NCBI GenBank assembly: GCA_029057255.1 | Contig: JAICZO010000120.1 | Span: 246-6,501, forward strand | DNA from: Muribaculaceae bacterium | GTDB lineage: Bacteria; Bacteroidota; Bacteroidia; Bacteroidales; Muribaculaceae | Direction of reading: 5' to 3' | DNA length: 6,256 nt | In this document: positions 1 to 5,133 of the stretch, piece after piece | How positions within the stretch are numbered: the stretch's first letter is position 1 | Layout of the letters: each line of letters begins with the position of its first letter | Position numbers and translations under genes: made by a program | Notes under the pieces: model-generated | Database searches by the model: none | Told to the model about the DNA's origin: nothing | Seen by the model: only the letters and a program-made list of their open reading frames with translations

Positions 1-1906
1 GGTTTGACTCCAGTACCGAGGGGTTGAAGAATGTCAGGCCGTTGATGCCTCCGAAGTAGAGGTAGCCCGACGAGCTGCGCAGGAAACTCTTGCGGTTGAA
101 CTGGTTGCTCTGCAGTCCGTCGCGCTCCGAGTATGTGCGCACGGCGCCTGTGGCGGGGTTGAGGAATGCCAGTCCGGAGTTGGTGCTGCACCACAGGTTG
201 CTGTTTGCGTCCTCGAGGAGGCCGTATACGATGTTGTTGGGCAGGCCCTGAGCGGTGGTGTATACCGATACCGAGTCGCTTGCCGTGTCGTAGCGCATCA
301 GTCCGGTGTTGGTCGATATATAATAGTTGTGTCCGTCGCGGCTGAGATATACGTTGTTGACGCCGCTGCGGTAGGCTTTAATCTCGTCGGGGATGTCAGC
401 CGGAGTTAGCTTGCTGTTTTCGTCCTCGTGGAACACTGTCACGCCGTCCTCGCCTGATATCCACAGCAGACCCTTGCTGTCGCGGTATAGGTCAGTGATG
501 CGTCTGAGGTCGTCTGCGGGCACGATTGTCGTGACGCCGCTCTCCGTGTTATAGAGTATGAGGCGCTCTATTGTGGCCAGCCACATGTGCGACGGTCGGC
601 GGGCCGGGAGTATGGCGTAGATATTGGAGGGAGAGTTGGCCGGGCGTGTCATCCGTCCGGTTTTCATGTCTATGATGTTGAGGCCTCCGAGGTGCGAGCC
701 TATATATGCCTTGCCCTCCTTTTCGTCCAAGTATATGGCTTTTATGTCGTTGGAGCCGAGGCCGTTTTCCTTCGTGAAGTATCGGTAGCTGTCTTTGGCG
801 GGGTCATAGACGTTTATGCCGCCATTGTTGGTCGCTATCCACAGATTGTGGTCGGCGTCCTCGGTCATGGCGCCGACGACGTTGTCGTTCAGCGACGGTC
901 TTGCGGGCGAGTGGCGCAGAGTCTGGAACTGGTTTTTGAGCGGGTGGTAGTAGTTCAGGCCGCCGAAGAAAGTGCCGAGCCACATGCCGCCCTGATGGTC
1001 GGCGTAAATGCGGCGCACCGAGGCGTGCGACAGATTGTCGGAGCCTTGGTCGGCGGCGCAGTCGGTGAAGTGCCGGCGGTCGGGGCCCACTATGTCAAGT
1101 CCGTTGAAAGTTCCGGCCCACACGCGTCCGCGGTTGTCATGCGCCATCGAGCGGACATAGTCCGAGCCGAGCCCCTCCTTGCCTCCCGAGCGGTATCGTG
1201 CCACGGTCTTGCCCGATTTCGGGTCTATGCGGTATATGCCGAAGCCTTCGGTGGCCACAAGCAGCATATCGCCGTCAGGAAGTGTCTGAGTCACAGTGGG
1301 CGAGCCTTCGAGCGTCAGCCCTGTGAGAGTGCCGTCGTGCGGGTTGAGGCGGTACAGGCCGTTCTTCGCCGCCGCCACAAACACGTTCTCGCCGTTGCGG
1401 CTGAGCGAGAATACCGGTACTGTGATGTTTTTTCCTGCCACACCGGCGGCAAATTCTCCCAAGGAGGGCGTGAAAGTGTATATGCCGCGGTCGGTGCCGA
1501 CGAGGATTCTGTCGTCGTCAAGAGGCAGGATGTCTCTTACGGTGACGTCGGCGGGGTAGTTTCTGAAACTGTCGGAAGAAGCATCATATACGGCGAGATA
1601 CTTGTCGCCGCAGATCCACATATCTCCCTCGCTGTCAAAGGCAATCCTCTTGACGGCATTGTCGGCCGGGGTGCCGGGGATACTGTCTTCGTGGCGGTAG
1701 ACGCGGAAGGTATAGCCGTCGTAGCGGTTAAGGCCGTCGGGGGTGGCAATCCACATATACCCCGCCTTATCCTGCCCGATAGCTGCCACGGTCGCGTGAG
1801 ACAGGCCCTGGGACAAGCCGATCTGCTTGAACTTCAGGTCTGTGTGCACTGCGCCCGATGCCGCGCAGGCGATAAACAGTAGTGTCGATATGATGAGTTT
1901 CTTCAT
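1..1906 (-). CDS. Hybrid two-component system (HTCS) sensor, periplasmic propeller part (3' end off window)
   Basis: Reading the minus strand from ATG at 1906-1904 gives about 635 uninterrupted codons to the left edge. Residues 1-19 are a signal peptide (MKKLIISTLLFIACAASGA). Residues 34-67 are a classic first propeller repeat: GLSHATV, a QD-x-x-GYMWIAT core, then GLNRYDGY. Further Reg_prop-type blades follow, with cores such as RVWAGTFNGL, GGMWLGTFFGGL, HNLWIATNNGG, GLLWISGEDG and SNLWCSTNSGL. Near residues 615-629, YFGGINGLTFFNP is the usual end of the second propeller, just before a Y_Y_Y domain. In characterised HTCS proteins the propellers bind a glycan fragment in the periplasm, and a histidine kinase, receiver and AraC-type DNA-binding domain follow in one chain; those parts are outside this window and are inferred. 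A classical sensor kinase with the same ectodomain is the alternative. It is divergent from the sulfatase operon, which it probably controls. Confidence 0.93.
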   Translation of the reverse strand, partial: MKKLIISTLLFIACAASGAVHTDLKFKQIGLSQGLSHATVAAIGQDKAGYMWIATPDGLNRYDGYTFRVYRHEDSIPGTPADNAVKRIAFDSEGDMWICGDKYLAVYDASSDSFRNYPADVTVRDILPLDDDRILVGTDRGIYTFTPSLGEFAAGVAGKNITVPVFSLSRNGENVFVAAAKNGLYRLNPHDGTLTGLTLEGSPTVTQTLPDGDMLLVATEGFGIYRIDPKSGKTVARYRSGGKEGLGSDYVRSMAHDNRGRVWAGTFNGLDIVGPDRRHFTDCAADQGSDNLSHASVRRIYADHQGGMWLGTFFGGLNYYHPLKNQFQTLRHSPARPSLNDNVVGAMTEDADHNLWIATNNGGINVYDPAKDSYRYFTKENGLGSNDIKAIYLDEKEGKAYIGSHLGGLNIIDMKTGRMTRPANSPSNIYAILPARRPSHMWLATIERLILYNTESGVTTIVPADDLRRITDLYRDSKGLLWISGEDGVTVFHEDENSKLTPADIPDEIKAYRSGVNNVYLSRDGHNYYISTNTGLMRYDTASDSVSVYTTAQGLPNNIVYGLLEDANSNLWCSTNSGLAFLNPATGAVRTYSERDGLQSNQFNRKSFLRSSSGYLYFGGINGLTFFNPSVLESN

Positions 1907-1931
1907 GGTATGGCAATCGTGTATTACATTG

Positions 1932-1962
1932 CGAAGTTACAGATTTTTTTTTGTTCAACAAA
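1932..1962 (-). promoter_or_regulatory. Bacteroidota-type promoter of the HTCS gene
   Basis: On the minus strand a TTTG (-33 element, plus-strand CAAA at 1959-1962) is followed after exactly 19 bp by TAACTTCG (plus-strand CGAAGTTA at 1932-1939). The latter matches the Bacteroides -7 consensus TAnnTTTG in all but one base. The spacing agrees with the published -33/-7 arrangement, and transcription would start about 20 nt before the ATG at 1906. The spacer contains a run of nine A on this strand. No Shine-Dalgarno is evident, as is usual in this phylum. Confidence 0.6.
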
Positions 1963-2022
1963 CCGGAGTCCTTCTGAAATCAGAGAAACATATCCGAGGG
2001 AGGCATACCCTCTGACACAAAT

Positions 2023-2065
2023 CATGAACCACAGGGTTGCCGCAGGCATTGCCCCGTGGTTCATG
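2023..2065. repeat. 10-bp palindrome with internal hairpin
   Basis: CATGAACCAC at 2023-2032 is perfectly complementary to GTGGTTCATG at 2056-2065. After a single mismatch the stem continues with GGG (2034-2036) against CCC (2052-2054), and the loop contains a further TGCC/GGCA pairing (2038-2041 with 2045-2048). No T-run follows on either strand, so it does not look like an intrinsic terminator. It could be a structured RNA element, a REP-like palindrome or a protein-binding site; nothing in the window decides between these. Confidence 0.55.
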
Positions 2066-2105
2066 GACGCATCATTCTTCTTACCAGAGATATTGATACC
2101 TAATA

Positions 2106-2113
2106 TATATTTG
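2106..2113 (+). promoter_or_regulatory. Possible second -7 box (TATATTTG)
   Basis: TATATTTG matches TAnnTTTG exactly, but there is no TTTG-like -33 element at the right distance and the surrounding sequence is AT-rich, so a chance match is plausible. If used, it would give the sulfatase operon an approximately 260-nt leader or would start a separate small RNA. Confidence 0.2.
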
Positions 2114-2281
2114 TTTCATGGATATGTCGGCATTGTTTCCGGCTGCGAAATTAACAGCACTTTTCGGTATGACAAAACCCTTCGGGGAAGTTTCGACAGA
2201 ATCGTGACCTTTTTCAACAAGTCCGCTATGGCTCAGCATCTTCGCTGTGATATTCAACATCCGTAGTATAGTTTTGGACAA

Positions 2282-2319
2282 TTTTCGCATCCCGGATTTC
2301 ATTATTCTACACGCGAAAA
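2282..2319. promoter_or_regulatory. Candidate operator: TTTTCGC / GCGAAAA inverted repeat
   Basis: Two perfect 7-bp arms (2282-2288 and 2313-2319) face each other with centres 31 bp apart, about three helical turns. The right arm lies where a -33 element would be for the TAATTTTG box at 2342. That position suits an activator such as the divergent HTCS regulator, but no site for this regulator is known and the assignment is inferred. Confidence 0.3.
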
Positions 2320-2341
2320 AGAGCGATAGGATTTATTGAAG

Positions 2342-2349
2342 TAATTTTG
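2342..2349 (+). promoter_or_regulatory. -7 promoter box (TAATTTTG) of the sulfatase operon
   Basis: TAATTTTG is an exact match to the Bacteroidota -7 consensus TAnnTTTG and sits 31 bp before the sulfatase start, giving a leader of roughly 25 nt. No TTTG occurs about 19 bp upstream, which suggests dependence on an activator. The leader is A-rich before the start codon (GATAAAAAACC) and lacks a Shine-Dalgarno. Confidence 0.6.
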
Positions 2350-2380
2350 CAACCGAGATAAAAAACCACTGACAGCCGCC

Positions 2381-3745
2381 ATGAAAAAATACGCTCTCAC
2401 CGCAGGCCTGATTCTCGCCTCCGCCTTCGCCGCCTGGGCGAAGCAGCCTAACATCATATACATCAAGACCGACCAGCAGAGTGCCAACGCTCTCAGCTGT
2501 GCCGGCAACGAGTATGTAAAGACTCCGGCGATGGACCGCCTTGCATCGCGAGGTGTCCGCTTCACCAACGCCTACTGCGCGCTGCCGCTGAGCGGCCCGT
2601 CGCGCGCCGCCATGTTTACGGGCTATATGCCGTCGCAGTGCGGCATGATAGAGAACGAGACTCCGCTGCCCGACTCTCTGCGCAACCGCACCCTCGGCAA
2701 CATCATGGAGGAGGCCGGCTATCGCGGAGTGTATGCCGGCAAGTGGCATGTCAACACCAACGCGCTGCCCGCCGAGAAAGCTTTCGGCTTCGAGCGCCTG
2801 CACGGCCACGACGACAACGGCCTTGCCGAGTCGGTGGTCGACTTCCTGCGCTCCGACCGTGGCGACCGTCCCTTTTTCCTTGTGGCGTCGTTCGACAATC
2901 CTCACAATATATGCCAGTATGCCCGCGGCCAGCGTCTCCCCGAAGCCGAGATACCCGAGCCCGCATCGGTGGCCGACTGTCCGAACCTGCCGGCGAACCA
3001 TCTGATACAGCCCTACGACCCCGACATCCTCCGCTGGGAGCGCGAGCACAGCTACCGACTCTATCCGACGAAAGGCTACACCGCCGATGACTGGCGCCGC
3101 TACCGCAACAACTACTTCCGCCTCATCGAGCACGTCGATGCCGAGATAGGCAAAATCGTCGACGAGATTGACCGCGCAGGCCTGTGGGACAACACCGTCG
3201 TTATCTTCACGTCCGACCACGGCGACGGTCAGGGCGCCCATCAGTGGAATCAGAAGACCGCCCTCTGGGAAGAAACCGCCAACATCCCTATGATAGTATG
3301 CGCGCCCGGCAACAAGAAGAATGCCGGAAAAGTCAGCGAGGCTCTTGTCAGCAACGGCATCGACCTTATGCCCTCGGTGCTCGACTGGGCCGGCGTGGCC
3401 AAGCCCGCATGGTGCAAGGGCGCAAGCTACCGATATGCCGTCGAGAACCCCTCCGCCCCCACGGCACAGCCTTATGTGGTGACCGAGACAGACTTCGCCC
3501 AGACCGGCGGCACCAAGGGTTGGATGCTCCGCACGCCCAGATACAAATATGTGCTCTATGAGGCCGGTGCCAACCGCGAGGCTCTCTACGACATGGAGAA
3601 CGACCGCCTCGAGATGCGCAACCTTGCCGTCGAATCGGCTTATAAACAGGTCGTTGAAGAGCACCGACGCATGCTTGCCCGCTGGTTCGAGGAGAATCCC
3701 GGCGGACTTCCTTTCTCGCGACTCCGCTATATACCCGTAAACTGA
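2381..3745 (+). CDS. Secreted S1-family sulfatase (serine-type formylglycine motif)
   Basis: A 454-residue protein, normal length for a single-domain S1 sulfatase (alkaline phosphatase fold, PF00884). Residues 1-20 are a signal peptide ending AFAAWA, so it acts in the periplasm or beyond. The mature protein opens with PNIIYIKTDQQ, whose D31-Q32 form the first metal-binding pair (Q replacing the second D, as in many relatives). The activation motif is S71-G-P73-S-R75 followed by AAMFTGY; Ser71 would be oxidised to formylglycine by an anaerobic sulfatase-maturating enzyme, which is not encoded here. Other active-site signatures are GKWH (K121, H123), SDHGDG (D279, H280) and H287...K292. The C-terminal RTPRYKYVLY...ALYDMENDRLEMRNLA is the usual closing subdomain. 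It hydrolyses sulfate esters; the sugar and position cannot be told by eye. The heparinase-like lyase nearby makes a sulfated uronate glycan the likely substrate. It leads an operon with the DUF4861 gene. Confidence 0.95.
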   Translation: MKKYALTAGLILASAFAAWAKQPNIIYIKTDQQSANALSCAGNEYVKTPAMDRLASRGVRFTNAYCALPLSGPSRAAMFTGYMPSQCGMIENETPLPDSLRNRTLGNIMEEAGYRGVYAGKWHVNTNALPAEKAFGFERLHGHDDNGLAESVVDFLRSDRGDRPFFLVASFDNPHNICQYARGQRLPEAEIPEPASVADCPNLPANHLIQPYDPDILRWEREHSYRLYPTKGYTADDWRRYRNNYFRLIEHVDAEIGKIVDEIDRAGLWDNTVVIFTSDHGDGQGAHQWNQKTALWEETANIPMIVCAPGNKKNAGKVSEALVSNGIDLMPSVLDWAGVAKPAWCKGASYRYAVENPSAPTAQPYVVTETDFAQTGGTKGWMLRTPRYKYVLYEAGANREALYDMENDRLEMRNLAVESAYKQVVEEHRRMLARWFEENPGGLPFSRLRYIPVN

Positions 3746-3773
3746 ATCTATACAACAGATAACAATAAGGAAC

Positions 3774-4919
3774 ATGAAGAAATATCTGCCTTTTTTATTG
3801 CTCCCTATGGCTCTCGCGTCGTGCGACAGCCGTCATACAATTGAAGTCTGCAATGACTCGGACATCGCCCGCAACGGCGAGATAGCCCAGGTCGCCCTTT
3901 CCGAAATCCGCAAGGCGGTAGGGCAGGGCAGTTTTGTCATCACCGACGGCGAGTCGGCCGAAGTCCCCTATCAGATAACATACGACTCACTCGTGATTTT
4001 CCCCGCGACCGTTGCCGCCAACTCTACCGTTATATATAATGTGGCGCCCGGCGTACCGTCGCAGGTCGATACCGTTGCCTGCGGTGCTTTCTACGAGCGT
4101 CGCAAGGACGACCTCACATGGGAGAACGACAAGGCCGCATACCGTGCCTACGGCCCCGCGCTGCAGGCATCGGGCGAGCGTGCATTCGGGTATGACGTCT
4201 GGACCAAGTCGGTCGGACATCCCGTCGTGGCCAAGCGCTACCGCGACGCCTTCGCCAAGGTTGCAAGCTTCCACGAAGACCACGGCGAGGGTATGGACGT
4301 TTACACCGTCGGCCCCACCCTCGGCGCCGGCACTGCCGCCCTTGTCGACAGCCTCGGCGACATCCGCTACCCCTGGTGCTTCGAGAGCTACGAGATTCTT
4401 GACAACGGCCCCCTCCGCTTCAGCGTCCGCCTGACATATCCCTCCGGAGCCTTCGGCTGCGACAGCGCAGTGCGCGAGTCACGCCTCATCAGCCTCGACA
4501 GCGGCGAGTTCCTCAACCGCACCGAAGTGTGCTTCGACGGACTCTCGGACAAGGCGACGGTCGCACCCGGCATAGTGCTGCACCGCCACAACCCCGACGG
4601 ATATGTACTCGACAACGAGAACTCCTTCATGGCCTGTGCCGACCTCACCGACAACCCCGACGGACAGAACGGCGTCATATATATAGGTGTCGTCGCACCG
4701 CAGGCCGATACCGTCGTCCTCCGACAGATGGACAAGCCCGAAGGCGACGCCGTGGCACATCTCCTTGCCAAGAGCGGATACAACCCCGGCGACGCTTACG
4801 TATACTACTGGGGCTCGGGTTGGTCGAAGGGTTTCATGCCCGACTGGGAGCAGTGGACCGACTACCTCGCCGACTTCGGCCGACGCATGGGTCACCCGCT
4901 GAAAGTAAGCGTAAAATAG
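3774..4919 (+). CDS. DUF4861 family lipoprotein of the glycan-degradation operon
   Basis: A 381-residue protein with a lipoprotein signal: MKKYLPFLLLPMALAS then Cys17 in an L-A-S-C lipobox. It is therefore membrane-anchored; residues after Cys17 (DSRH) are not the acidic run typical of surface-exported Bacteroidota lipoproteins, so a periplasm-facing anchor is somewhat more likely. The body matches DUF4861 (PF16153): WEND (116-119) leading to AYGPAL, GYDVWTKS (139-146), FHEDHGEGMDVY (166-177) with VGPTLGAG (179-186), then YEILDNGPLRFSV, the SLDSGEFLNRTE stretch and a terminal YYWGSGWSKGF (344-354). The cluster of H167, E168, D169, H170, E172 and D175 looks like a catalytic or metal site, but no reaction is assigned with confidence. 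The start follows the sulfatase stop by 28 bp; AAGGA at 3767-3771 is only 2 nt from the ATG, too close for a good Shine-Dalgarno. Co-transcription with the sulfatase points to processing of the same glycan, perhaps as an enzyme acting on lyase products. Confidence 0.88.
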   Translation: MKKYLPFLLLPMALASCDSRHTIEVCNDSDIARNGEIAQVALSEIRKAVGQGSFVITDGESAEVPYQITYDSLVIFPATVAANSTVIYNVAPGVPSQVDTVACGAFYERRKDDLTWENDKAAYRAYGPALQASGERAFGYDVWTKSVGHPVVAKRYRDAFAKVASFHEDHGEGMDVYTVGPTLGAGTAALVDSLGDIRYPWCFESYEILDNGPLRFSVRLTYPSGAFGCDSAVRESRLISLDSGEFLNRTEVCFDGLSDKATVAPGIVLHRHNPDGYVLDNENSFMACADLTDNPDGQNGVIYIGVVAPQADTVVLRQMDKPEGDAVAHLLAKSGYNPGDAYVYYWGSGWSKGFMPDWEQWTDYLADFGRRMGHPLKVSVK

Positions 4920-4957
4920 CCCCTGAACCCACCTGAGAAGCACATAATAGACAGCAT

Positions 4958-5029
4958 TAACACATTTTTTCAACAAATGCGAGAGGCATTAGGCCGGGAG
5001 TAACATATTTCAACACAGCGTTAACATAT
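4958..5029 (+). promoter_or_regulatory. Three phased TAACA(C/T)AT direct repeats, candidate activator sites
   Basis: TAACACAT at 4958-4965, TAACATAT at 5001-5008 and TAACATAT at 5022-5029 lie on the same strand with start-to-start distances of 43 and 21 bp, close to four and two helical turns. The first two are also followed by similar T-rich/TTTCAACA sequence (to 4975 and 5015). The last copy ends 19 bp before the TAATTTTG box, taking the place of the absent -33 TTTG. This is the layout expected of an activator that recruits polymerase, with the divergent HTCS regulator as the leading candidate by inference. Confidence 0.4.
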
Positions 5030-5048
5030 CGTATATATTATTTCTGCC

Positions 5049-5056
5049 TAATTTTG
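5049..5056 (+). promoter_or_regulatory. -7 promoter box (TAATTTTG) of the lyase gene
   Basis: TAATTTTG exactly fits TAnnTTTG and is identical, including the following C, to the box ahead of the sulfatase operon at 2342. No TTTG lies at the -33 position; a TAACATAT repeat is there instead. Transcription would start near 5062, leaving an approximately 70-nt leader. Confidence 0.6.
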
Positions 5057-5106
5057 CGTTGTCGAATTACCGGAGCAACGTAGTACGACAATTCTCTATA
5101 AATCAC

Positions 5107-5121
5107 TCGCAATTGTTGCGA
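5107..5121 (+). promoter_or_regulatory. Leader hairpin just before the lyase start codon
   Basis: TCGCAA and TTGCGA form a perfect 6-bp stem around a 3-nt TTG loop, ending 12 nt before the ATG at 5134. It occupies the place where a ribosome-binding site would be; no Shine-Dalgarno is visible downstream of it. It could modulate translation, or be an operator-like palindrome in DNA, or be fortuitous. Confidence 0.3.
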
Positions 5122-5133
5122 CCAATCGATATC

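Larger units (their letters stand above)
1907..2380. other. Divergent intergenic region between HTCS gene and sulfatase operon
   Basis: This 474-bp stretch is more AT-rich than the flanking genes and holds no convincing gene. It contains the HTCS promoter near the left end and the sulfatase -7 box near the right end. Between them are a short hairpin at 1996-2012 (GAGGG/CCCTC, 7-nt loop), the palindrome at 2023-2065, a CCC-TTCG-GGG mini-hairpin at 2178-2187 and a TTTTCGC/GCGAAAA inverted repeat at 2282-2319. Short open frames on both strands (plus 1910-2266; minus 2302-2081) lack recognisable domains, signal peptides or the GC-rich codon use of the real genes. The length is more than two promoters need, so an untranslated RNA, a dispersed repeat or long operator is possible. 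Confidence 0.6.
4920..5133. other. Intergenic region upstream of the lyase gene
   Basis: This 214-bp AT-rich gap separates the sulfatase-DUF4861 operon from the lyase gene. It holds three TAACA(C/T)AT repeats, a small AATGC/GCATT hairpin with 5-nt loop (4976-4990), a -7 box, and a possible leader stem pairing TTGTCG (5059-5064) with CGACAA (5086-5091). No hairpin followed by a T-run is seen, so there is no clear intrinsic terminator for the upstream operon, and read-through into the lyase gene remains possible. Confidence 0.6.

Noticed and set aside
587..1882. Long plus-strand open frame (431 codons)
   Set aside because: It lies antisense to the HTCS gene, whose minus-strand frame has unmistakable propeller repeats and a signal peptide. 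The plus-strand product has no recognisable domain; it arises from high GC and biased third positions.
2081..2302. Small minus-strand frame (73 codons) in the divergent gap
   Set aside because: No signal peptide, domain, promoter or upstream translation signal; opposite the sulfatase promoter region. It could be a decayed or repeat-derived frame but cannot be supported as a gene.
2333..3775. Long minus-strand open frame (480 codons)
   Set aside because: Exactly antisense to the sulfatase, which has all catalytic motifs. The mirror frame has low-complexity Val/Gly/Ala-rich sequence typical of shadow frames.
4958..4990. T-run plus AATGC/GCATT hairpin as terminator of the sulfatase operon
   Set aside because: The T-run (4965-4970) precedes the hairpin on the plus strand, so the order is wrong for an intrinsic terminator of the plus-strand operon.
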